NCBI GenBank assembly: GCA_964036155.1
Contig: OZ038422.1
Location: forward strand, 51,979,201-52,043,200
Reading direction: 5' to 3'
DNA: 64,000 bases
DNA from: Diploscapter coronatus
Lineage: Eukaryota; Nematoda; Chromadorea; Rhabditida; Rhabditidae
Shown: piece by piece, positions 13,701-25,700 of the stretch
Layout of the letters: the number at the start of each line of letters is the position of its first letter
How positions within the stretch are numbered: position 1 is the first letter of the stretch
Notes under the pieces: generated by a model
Seen by the model: the letters and a program-made list of their open reading frames with translations, nothing else
Told to the model about the DNA's origin: nothing
Databases searched by the model: none
Made by a program: the position numbers and the translations under genes

Positions 13701-16700
13701 CCCAATTTGAGGAGAGAATTTCAAACAAAAAGTATCAGTTAATAAGTGATAAGGGTTACATGAACAGTTCTATATGCATTTCAATGTTTAAACAATGTCA
13801 ATCTCGTCAAGAGCGAAATCTAAACCAAGTTATAAGAAAACAAAGAGTAGTAATTGAACAGCTCATAGGTGTCGTAAAGAAAAGGTTCAAAATTCTTCAA
13901 AATACAATTCGGGTTCCTACGGATTATGCCCCTTCAATTATTTCATCTTGTTTCATTTTAAATAATCTCCTTACATTGTGGGGCTATCGCCCTCTGATTA
14001 GAAATCCTCCACTCCCCGCATTAAACCTTATTCGTTCTCCAACTAATTGTCAGAATCCTCGAGAATTTTACGCCAATCAAATGTAGAATTATTAAATCAT
14101 TTTGATATTAATAAATATTTATTTTAAAATAAAAATACTCTGATTTAAAATAAATTTATTCAATAAAACTTCGACGAATAGATTTGAAGAATATAATACA
14201 GAAACAATCAATTGATGATAAGTTTAACAGATCAGGAAATTCAGAATAAACTTAGGTGATCACTCGTTGGTATACTGGATTTCGAATCCCTGGCTCTGAA
14301 TTTTATAAAGGTTTAATCTCGTCTTGTTTGAATCGATCTTTTCAAGTATCAATGAATTTTGTTTTAAGTAAATATTATGGAAAATTTGTTTAATTACCTG
14401 CAGGTAGCCATCCAATTTCTGGTTCATTTCCACCGCAAGTTGCTTCGTTTTCTTCAGTTCTTGCTCAAAACGATCAAGTCGGGATGAGATTGAGTCCGGA
14501 TTGCTGGTCGAGTCGTGCTGCATTTCAAAAGTACCCTCCACAATGACTGCACTGTCGTCATCCTCCAGATTCTGAGAAACCATATTGAATTTGAGTATGA
14601 ACGTTCAACTAGATTAGGCTATATAAAAGTTAGTTAATTTTTACTGTAAATAAGATAAATTAACTCGGAACTCAACTTTAATTCAATTTATGAAAATTTA
14701 GCTTCGTTTCTTGAATTGAATAACAAGTATAATAGCTCGAATTAATCTTCGACTAGGAAGAATTTTAATAGTCTTGGTTGAATACGATATGCTAAAATTT
14801 TGATTTAAGTAAGTCTCGGTTATCGTATTATTTTATCTTAGTTTGATCTTTATCACTTTACCAAGGAAGTTATTCCGCCTGGGATTTTCTGAAATGCCGG
14901 TGTCTTGTGCAGTGCGTCGTGGATAATCTTCTGAGCGGGGGAAAGAGCCTTCCTGAAATTGATAATTGATTTTTTTCTGAATATAATCTCAATTTTCGAA
15001 ACAAGAATTAGGAAGAATTATCACGATAGAATAATCGTATTGAAAATAGATCAATTGAATTTCGTTCAGTCAAAACATTTAAATAGAATAATCAAAAACT
15101 TAACTGATTTTCACATTTATCAAATTTTATAATGTATGATTGCCTATGTTTTAAAATAAAATGACTATGACACGAAAGTTAGACTGATAAAAATGGGACG
15201 TTATTCTGAATCAATAACATAACGGATGGAATTTTAATGAATACCGTAAATTCTAAAATAGAAACTTATGGGCATCTATTTTTCGATCACCATATTTTCT
15301 ACAAATTCAAATTTTCAATCCGATATAACTTCTCATCTAATGAAAGTAGTCATTTTAAATCAAAACTAAGTCCACTTTATACAGGGTGTTTCAAGTTTAT
15401 CTACCTAATTTACTTTTTGAATAACTTTTTATTTTTTATCCAAATTGAGTGCGGTTTTTTTATTGTACTCTCATTACGTAAGGGTTTTGTTTGGTATAAC
15501 TCTTGGGTCGAAACCAATTACCCATACCCAGAAAACCATCTGTTTTTGGATAGGCAAATTTTTGATATCGAAAAAAATGTTCAAAAATTCATAACTTCTT
15601 TATTTCTGAACCAAATTCGATCATTCTTTTTTTATTCGACAGCATTTAGTCCATAGATTATCAGGTAAGAAAATAAGAATTTTTGAATACCAACTTCTGC
15701 AGAAATGCGCGTTTTTCGCGTCTCAATTGCGGACTTTTCGATCTGTACTGCCTATACGCGTAAATTACGTCGGAAAAATCTGTCCTTCCAGTATGTTGCG
15801 CAGAATGACACGACGAACAACTTTTGTCGTTGGACCAACTCTCGAATCGCTACCGTTGGAGTTCCAGAATTTTTTGAAGTTCGACGATCAAATTCAGCAT
15901 AGTGCTTTTTTAACAGAAATTTTCAAAAATTCATAATTTTCTTATTTCTAAACCAAATTACATGATTATTTTTTTGTTTCTTAGATCTTGTCGAGGAGAA
16001 TATGGGAAAAATAAAAAGAAATTTTTTAGAAATGAATTTTGGCGAGTAAAAATTACCCGAAGATACCCTATACACCCGTACTGGGTTTACGAGTAAATGG
16101 CGTTGGAAAAATTTGTCCTTCCAGTATGTTGTGCAGAATGACACAGCGAACAACTTTTCTTTCAGGACCGACTCTGGATTCATTACCGTTGGAGCTCCAG
16201 AATTTTTTGAAGTTCGACTGCCAAATTCAGCAAAATGCTTTTTTAGCACAAATTTTTAAAAATTCATATCTCCCTGTGTGTGCACATTCTAGAATAAGTT
16301 CTGGAATAAAAGTTGTTCATCATGTCCATCTGCACAACATATCGAAAGGACAATTTTTTCCAACGTCATTTACGCGTATAGGCAGTACAGATCGAAAAGT
16401 CCGCAATTGAGACGCGAAAAACGCGCATTTCTGCAGAAGTTGGTATTCAAAAATTCTTATTTTCTTACCTGATAATCTATGGACTAAATGCTGTCGAATA
16501 AAAAAAGAATGATCGAATTTGGTTCAGAAATAAAGAAGTTATGAATTTTTGAACATTTTTTTCGATATCAAAAATTTGCCTCTCCAAAAACAGATGGTTT
16601 TCTGGGTATGGGTAATTGGTTTCGACCCAAGAGTTATACCAAACAAAACCCTTACGTAATGAGAGTACAATAAAAAAACCGCACTCAACTTGGATAAAAA

Positions 16701-19700
16701 ATAAAAAAGTTATTCAAAAAGTAAATTAGGTAGATAAACTTGAAACACCCTGTATAATCTAAAAGCACAAAACACCAACATCCTTGTAACATTTTTAGTT
16801 TGGTAATGTGTAGTTCTGGCACTTTAGGGGGTCGACATATATTATAGGTGAACTTCCACAATTTAGTGAAATTTCTATTTTAGATTTTACGGCAAGTACG
16901 AAAACAAAATCAGAGAGTTGGTACCGTCCCAGGTTACGTGCTGAGAAGTAACCGTTTTGATAAAATATGGCATTTTATTCTTACCTGGTTTTTCCCGTTT
17001 CCAGCTTCTTCTTCACGGCCGCTTTCTGATTATCGACGTGGAATCGGAGCTGCTTTTTGCCCAGCTCATCCAAACCACACATCGACAAACGTTTGTTGGC
17101 CATCTTTAGAATTCCGCCTCGGGCCTTCTTGAACCTGAAAATTAAAACAAAAACTAACTAATTTTTGAATTTAATCTATAATAAAATTTTCAGTCTTACA
17201 ATTGAGGAGAATAACATCGCATTGCTCGTTTTCAAAAATATTTACTGCGAAGAATTTTATTTTAAAAAAAGAGAATAATAGACTTGGGAATTTTTTGAAA
17301 TGTGACCATCACAACCGCACCGCAGTCGCGGTAGAAAAGTCCCAAGTCTGGAGAATAATTTATAAAAACCATCCTGTGATAATTTGGTTTAAATTTTCTC
17401 AAAAATCATATTGAAATTTATACCTCGCGCGGCCATCCACAGTTTTACAGTCATGGAGGATCTGTTGAAACTTAGTGGAGTACCAGTGCATCATTATCTC
17501 CGTAGAGATATCTGGCGGAATTTTATCTGAAAAAAAAAATCATTAGCATTGTGATGTTGTGTACTTGTAGATTCAGAGATAGATTAGGAAACTTTCTACG
17601 AATAACAGTAAAAACTGATCGAACAATAATGAATAAATTTTCTTTTACTCACCGTGCCTGGAACTCTTCTTCTGAGCATCCGTCTTCTTCTTCCCACGGC
17701 TCCTCGTCTGCTTCCTGGAAGTGGAAGGCTGTGGCGATCGATTTTCTTCATCAGAATCGGACGATGATTCCGAAGAGCTCGAAAATTTTCTCTTTTTGAG
17801 AGGAATTTCTTCGTCCGAAGACTGCTCACTGAACTGGTCCAGGTCCTCGAACATTTCTGAAATATTCGAAACATTTTAAGAATAATTAAAATTACGGCTA
17901 TGTCAATACAGCGAGAATTAATGATGATAAAATGCAATGGGGAGTTTTTCAGTGATATTGATAGAAAAATATTAAAGCAGGCTCATAAAGCCATGAAGAA
18001 TTGTAAAAAAAATAAGAACGAAAACTAAAATTTATCGAAAATAATAATAAAAAAAATGAGTCAAAACTCCAAATAATAGGTTTCTTAAGACGCATTCTTT
18101 GAATAACCCGAACAAAATATAAAGAGTAGCCGGACAACTGCAAAAGTGTCTCGGATCCTAACCAAACTTATATGGTGAATACACCCATGGACCCTAATCA
18201 CAAAAATGGGGAGATCAGGTCCCGCCCCCAAAAGTGGGCGGAGCTAGGTGGGGGTCAAAGTTGGGAGTTTTCACGATTTGACTGTCAGCGGAAGATACAA
18301 AGAAGACCTTTTTGATATAAAATATATTCGAAAAATTTAAAAAGAATGAACATAACCATGCAATGTACTTTCTAGAAATATATAGACTTTAGGGAGTCAG
18401 CCACTTGCTTGGAGTTGAAGGGGTCCCAAAGTCAAAAAGCATCAAAAATGGCAGTTTCAAAAACATGCATATATTTTGCACAAAGTCGACCATAACTCGA
18501 AAATTTTATTATTTGTTGGCTAAATTTTATTTCATATTGGGATTCTCCAGGTAAAATTACACTAATATCAGCCATAAAATCGATAGATTAGGTATGACCC
18601 TACACTTCACCATTGCACCAAAGTTGGCGACCCAAAAATCGAAATTTCAATTTTGAGGGCCAGACCCCACAACATGTATACCATTCGATAGAGCTCATCA
18701 AACTGAGCAACTTTTGTCAAGACACCTCATGATTATCTATTATGGTATGGGAGTGGTACCTCAAAAACCAAAATTTAATGTCAATTTTCAAAAAAATGAT
18801 ACGAGAATATTTCCATAGGTAGTCTACCAAAAATTGAGCTCAAATTGAAGCTAGAGACATCCATTATTTATTCACATAAAATTTGAAGTCGAACGATACC
18901 AAACATGGTATGGTATCAAATGGTAACTACCTACATGGTCAAGTTACCACTTGGCAACCAATACCAATCATGTTATATGCCAAACGAAAGCCCCTATTGA
19001 GCTGAGTAATATTCTGAAAACCGCTTGAAAAAGAGATTAGTCTATCGCCTTTTATGACCATTTGAAGTTACCCCATTTTGGTCATTTTCAGCAGCTGGTT
19101 ATAGCCAATTAAAATGATGGTATAATGAAACCACTTGTTATATTTGGTAGAAATGAACTCGAATATTACTCTTCAGTCAATTTCGAGTCGAATGATATCC
19201 ATTTTAGTATAGTACCACTCGGATACCATATGGGTGGTTTTCCGTGGACCCATATGATAACATGGTAAAGTGGTAGAGCGGTACTCTAGGGAGCAAAAAT
19301 GAAGTATTGCCCTTCAACTGCTATATTCCGAAGAGATTTTTCAATTTGGTTTGATTTTCGAAAAGTTATGAATTTTTGAAAATTTCTGTCATTTTCATGG
19401 GTCTGATCCATTTAAACCTCTATATCACACATACCATAATAGATAACCATATGGTGTCTTCACAAAAGTTGTTCAGCTTGATGAGCTCTATCGATTAGTA
19501 TACATATTGTGGGATCTAATCCTCGAATTGAAATTTTGATTTTTGACCGATCCACTTCGGAAGGCCACAGCGCACACTTGCCACCCCTAAGTGCCCAGTT
19601 TTTTGGCTTGAAATGTGCAAAATAGTCACTAAAATTAAAATAATTAATAAAAATCGGCTAAAATTTTCTTTAAATTTTCAGGGTGATCGATTTTATGTAA

Positions 19701-22700
19701 GAAAAAGGGGTAAAAAATTGCAAGTTTTGACTTTGGAACCTTTCCCATACTCAGCAAGTGTCTGATCCCCTAAAGTCTATATATTTTTAGAAAGTACATT
19801 TAATGGTTATATTCATTCTTTTTAAATTTTTCGAAAATCTTTTACGGCAAAAAAGTTTTCTTTGTACCATCTAACGAGCATTTTTTCATCGAAATAAAAA
19901 TTTTCAAATTAGCATAGCTCCGCCCACTTTAAGGAGCGGGATCTGATCTCCTCATTTTCGTGATTAGAGCCCATGGGTGTATTCACCATATAAGTTTGGT
20001 TCGAATTCAAGAGACTTAAAAATTTTAACTATCGTAGTAATAAAATTTAACGACATAGATCTATTCTGTTAAACTTTAACTACGATAGTAAACGTCGATC
20101 TGCGCATTCTGGAGATGAAACTCAACGAAATTTTTACCCAGTGTTGTAGCAAGTGACCCATAGTGATCGACAGTAACAAACAAATCGTAGTAATTATCAC
20201 GTAATTACGGTAGTTGGGCAATTAAACACGTTAGTAAAATAAGGTAGTTAAACGTTAACTATAACAGTTAGACGTTAACTATCGTAAAATGAGACAGTGA
20301 AAAATTGAACTGTCACAGTTAAACGGGGTAGTGAAAAATTTAACTATGATAGTTAAACGAGGTAGTAAAACGTTAAGTATGGAAACCCTTAATATTTTTG
20401 GCCATTTAACTGTGATAGTTAAATTTGAACTACCTCGTTTAACTATCACAGTTAAATTTTTAACTACCCCGTTTAACTGTGACAGTTAAAAGTTTTACTA
20501 TCGTAATTTGTCAGTTTTACTATCGTAAAACTCATTTGGGTCCCACCCCCGATTGCCTTCTCATTTTCATTAATTTCAAAAATCTTAAAACATTCGTTTT
20601 TTTCAAACGAATTGGAGAGAAATTAGTTTTTAGGCGACGATGCTATGTCTGAATCACAGTCTCCGGCGCGTCAGTTCCAGGTAAAATTTTTTTTTGTATA
20701 TCTTTCAAGCGGATTACTTTGTTTTTTTTCAAAAATAATTTATTTTCTGAAATATCCTCTAAATATGTTTAATATTTTTCTCCTTTACAAATTATTCTTC
20801 TTTCAGAAAGAATTCTGGCAGCACCGCTTCCTGCCCTATTATTCGGACCTGGAATCGCAGGCAAACCGCTATCTGGGCGAGATCAAAGCCGGGTTGGCTC
20901 ATTCGATCGCTTTGAACGATCCTCAAGTCGGATTCATCCATTGGACTTTGGAGTTGGAGAGGTACGCAGTTATTTTTCTAAAGAAAATCTCCAAAATTAC
21001 ACAACAAACATTTTCTGAAAGAAACAGATTTATGGGGGATTTAAGTGGGGATGGCTGTGCGGCCTACCCCTATAATAGTTCCTTCACATTTTATGTTTCT
21101 AACCAGGAATTTAACAAAAGTTCGTATATCTTTGATTCCGACTCAAATATTCCCTAAGTTGGGGAAGAAAGCTTTCTGGGATATGCTTCAAGTTTTTACA
21201 GATAAGAAGTGTTGATCTATTCTAATACTATCAAAGTATCTGAGAAACTTTAAAAAGCAATATTAAAAAAATATTTCTAATAAAATTTCTGAAAATTTTG
21301 ATCACGTTTCAACTGATATCAAACTACGGATGATACAAACAATTCAATGCTATGATGCTAATATCATTTCCGTAGAAATTTTCCACCTACTCTGTTGTCC
21401 CCCAGACTAGCGCTGCCTAGCCACTCTGCGGAACAATAGGGAGAATATTCTTCCCAAATCGAAAAGATCTTGATCAACTTGCTTTTCCACAACGTCGTGA
21501 GCGGTAATAGAAACGAGTTGTGGGCGGAGCGGGTGATGAAGGTCTTTTTAATTTGGGAAGAAAACACTTCTTCCAGATACATCGACCTGTATGGCAAGCG
21601 CTTCTCTAAGGAGGATCACGTGAATTTCGTCAAGATCTATCTGCCGTTCGTCGTCAAGGGCTCCATTTGGCGAAACACCAAAATCTCCATTCACGCACTC
21701 AATATGCTCATCGGGTTCGTATTTATTCTTCAAACTTCATCAAATTTGGAAAACAAAAACATTTATTCGACATTTCACATATTCTGATTATATTCATCTT
21801 GTGAACTCTTTATTTTGCGAAATGAATTACCTTTTTTCATGAATAAGTTTGATCTTTTATCTGAAATTTCAATAGGTATAAAAAATGAATGTTCTCAATA
21901 TTCTGCAGAAACTACTTAAGAATAAAAGGTTAAATTTAAGGAAACGCGACTATCTCGTGCGAGGCGATCTAATCATCGACTGGCGTCCGCTGTATGAGCT
22001 CTATGTTGAGGTATTTTTTATTTCGCTTTATTTTTATTTTCAATTTCTTTTGATTTTCTAATTTTAGGTAGCCTACAAAAACCTGGAAGAGGATGGCATT
22101 TTCCTGATGCCGGATGGCTTCAAGAGCGAACTCTACACGCTCATTTTCTATGCCAGGAACTACTTCTCGGATTCGGCCACTCAAGAATTGCTTGATGAGG
22201 TTTTTGTTTTATTTTAATTTCTCCTAATGTTATTTCTTATAAAATGTCCCATTTTTTAACTTGACTCTTTTTGATATCTGCTCTATCTTTTGCTTTGCTA
22301 AACTTCAAAACTATTGAGAATCTGGAAATTTGTTTTCGATACTTTCTGATAGTCGATAGCATCTTCCTCTATTTTCTCTACTAACCTGCAAATATATTGA
22401 AAATCTAGAAATTTTCCAAACATGCAGATAAAACATTGAAATATTTGACGTTACAGTAACAATCTTTCAGTTACGCCCTCTGATTTGCATTTGGGACGAG
22501 TCGATAATTCGAGCTTGGAAGCTGCTGGACCTGTTCTTGCCAATGAACATGACTCCCGATCTCCATCCGACTATCGGTAAACCTTATTTGTATTTTTTCC
22601 TATTTTTAACCTTGTATTTTGAGTTGAAAAGTCACTATCTGAATTGTCAGGTTCAATGATATTTGTAGCATAGGAATTCCTGAAACATATTTATTTACTC

Positions 22701-25700
22701 GAACATTATTAAAATGCACCTACAATTGTAATAGCTCTGAATCATACGAATATGTCCAGAAGGACGAGATTATTTTTCACAAGTGTAATGCTTTTCCAGG
22801 AAGTGGCCTGTGGTTCGAAGAGGCTTGGCACTGGTTCACGGTTCCGGAAAATAACAGCCTAATTGATCCGAACATTCTCAAGCTCTTTGGAAGGTAAATA
22901 ATTTAAAAAAGAATTTTCTCAAGAGTTAAGATTTCTAGACTTTCCTATGAGTGCCCGAACCTGATCGACTGGGCAGATAAACTGGACGTGATTTTCACGA
23001 AGGTAGTTTTTTAAATGAAATCCTGCGTCATTTCGATATGCATTGAAATTTCAATTTTTCACAAAATTGACTTTTTCTGAAACATATCCACTTCATTTTT
23101 AAATAGCTCTATTTTGTTTCTGAAAGAAAACGAAATCCGTAGATCGTTATTTTACGGGCAAACTAAAACCAATTTAAAATTTTCTGAAACAATAAAAATT
23201 CAAAATTTAGATGATTCGTTCTCTGCATTTGGGAAAGCTTAATGGCATGTCTCAGAGTCTGAGTTTCGAGCAGTTCACCATGTGGATCACCTATATGCTT
23301 GGGTCGAAATGCCATGATGCGTACGTTTTTCTTCCTATTTTAAAATTATGTAAATGCTTTATTTTCGACGGATAATAATCTATTATCGATTACTTAGTTT
23401 AACGATTTATCAATAACTTTGAAAACCTTTTCCGAAAAGCCCTCTTCAAATTTATCAAAAAGTAACTTTTCCACGGTCACTAGCCGAAGTTTTGAAACAT
23501 TTCATTTTTGTATAACATTTCCGCACGAGTTCGCTAAAAGAGTCATTCTCTAGATTATTTATCGAAAATCTTTAAACTTATCATATTTTCCTATTTTGAA
23601 CCACCGTTTTATATGGGATTAGGTAATAACGAGTTGCTATCAAGGGTCAAGATCCACTTGTTTATAATTCATTATTTGAAACATACTTGAATATTTTGAT
23701 TTTTTCAGTCTGATCCATCACCTGAAGTCTGTGTTGGAGTTGATTGAGGACTTCCTGCATCCATCCAACCATGGAGATCACTCCCAGTACCTGCTCAGCT
23801 TCATTCAAAAGTAGGCAATTTTCGAAAGCTTGAATATTTATCTTTGAGAAATTTATAATTGCTCAATGAGCTACTAGTATCAAATATTCTGAAAAGGTTA
23901 AGAAATTCTGAAGCATGGAAAATCTTTAAATTCCTCATTTTTCAGATTCTCGCACAATGTGGTTTTGCGAGTGAAGCGCGAGCGGAACGAGAAGTCGAAT
24001 AAGCCCAAGACCACCAACAAAATTCCACCTGAAATGAGACTTACTCAGGTATTCTAAACATACTTTAGGGTTCACAGAAATTTATAATCTAATTCATTTT
24101 TATTCCAAGTGCTGTGGCTTTCTTTTTGTATCCAATCGAAAAATAACTCAAAATTTAAGAAAAGTGGTTCCAGAATTATATTTATATTCCAGAAACATCT
24201 CGACGAATTGGCAGAATTGTTCGTTCCCTCGCTCAAATTGGCCATTTTCACGAAAGTCCGCAATGAATTTGTCAGTCCGATCTACAGAAATTTCGGAAGT
24301 TTCGCGCCGAAAATCATCATTCCTGCTGTTCTGGAAATGTAAGATTTTCAATTTAAATAAAATAGATACTCTTTACGAAAAATTTATTTGAAAGAGAACT
24401 GAGTCGATTTTTTATTTAATCATTTTTGAAGAAAAACAAAATCCTATTTTTAGGGTTTACCCAGCCCTGGAAACATTGACCGAACCCCACCGCTTGATTC
24501 AATCTTTGACAGTCTTGTTGGGAGTCCTCATTCCACTCGTCCGAGATCAGCCCGATGCGCAAGGAAGATCGATGCGAATTCACGCAGTCACTCTGCTCAA
24601 CCAGCTTTTGCCCGGACTCGACAGAAACGACATCGCCAAATGCATGGCTACTTATCAGGTGATTTTGGATTTATATATGCTAATTTTTTACCCACCTAAA
24701 TACAATACCATTTTTCTATCTTCATTTTATCTGTGATGAGGCAATATTTGAAACATTCTTTTCTATAAAAGTGCAATTATTCAGTAATAGCAGCATTTTC
24801 CTCATTTATTTTATTTGGTTAAGTGGAAGATAGGAACGTAGTTTTTTTCCCTAAAATGCCGAATTTTAGATGGACTTTTAAAAGTTGAATTTCAGCTGGC
24901 GGGTGTTCTCTTGAACCTGGTGATCCTCGTTGATTGCTCAGATGCGGTGCATTTGCGGGACGACCTGACTGAAGAGGAAAGAGAACTCTGCTCGGCAACT
25001 GCCAACTTTGAGAGCATCATTACAATGATCATTGATAGGTGAGAGGTTTTGACTTTTTTTAATTAGGTTTCTTTCTGTCATTAACAGGAGCGAGTTTCGT
25101 TCTTGCTATGGAAATACTTGAAACCTAACTTAACCACATTTTGCAAGCGATAGTTTTTGATGGAAAGCCATTTTTCTTTTCGCAAATTCGACCAACAGAA
25201 CACTCAACATTTTTGTAATAAAACTGCAAAGGAATTTGGAAGCTATATTTGAGTGTCTCTGAAGTTTCATAAAAAAAATTATTAAAAACCTAAAATATCA
25301 AATTTTCAGGATGTTCACAATGCTGATCGACTGCGGTCAATCTGCTTCATCCTCAGGATTACATTCCGGGATTTCGACCAAGGAGACCCTCAATTTGGAG
25401 GACTCCATTCTCCACCGAGGCACAATCTCCGTCTACAGAGCCATTTGCAGGAATACGGGATCCGCGCTTTTCAAGGTAATGGTTTTGCTAATTTCACTTT
25501 TTCCCTTTGTAGAAATCGAACTCTTCATTTTCGTAGTTTCATCTGTGAGATTAAATTTAAAAAGCTTATTTAAATTTATTTACAAAAATTGATGTCTCAT
25601 GAAAACAAAAAGAATGGAACAAACTACTGGCTTTATACGAAAATAAAAAACATTTCGAAAAAAAATTAGGTAGCCGCCGATCTCGTGTACAATTTCGTGG

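Larger units (their letters stand above)
11639..20548 (+). mobile_element. PIF/Harbinger DNA transposon, apparently intact, in PSME4 intron 2
   Basis: About 8.9 kb bounded by inverted repeats GGGTGGGACCCAAATGAG (11639-11656) and its complement (20531-20548), continuing inward as an imperfect match (TTTAACTACGATAGTTAAAC against TTTTACGATAGTAAAAC). CCG flanks both ends (11636-11638 and 20549-20551) and could be a 3-bp target duplication, though a run of G/C makes the exact edge ambiguous and Harbinger elements usually duplicate TWA. Contents: sense DDE transposase 12052-14086, convergent accessory gene 14260-17854, a TA-flanked palindromic element 15380-16754 in an accessory intron, a 1.9 kb foldback 18148-20015, and subterminal palindrome arrays at both ends. 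Host exons at 11344-11455 and 20634-20680 join in frame across it. Confidence 0.85.

Noticed and set aside
16039..16410. 123-codon ORF inside the palindromic element
   Set aside because: Runs across repeat boundaries, has no transposase motif, and reads the same repeat in direct and inverted order; not a gene.
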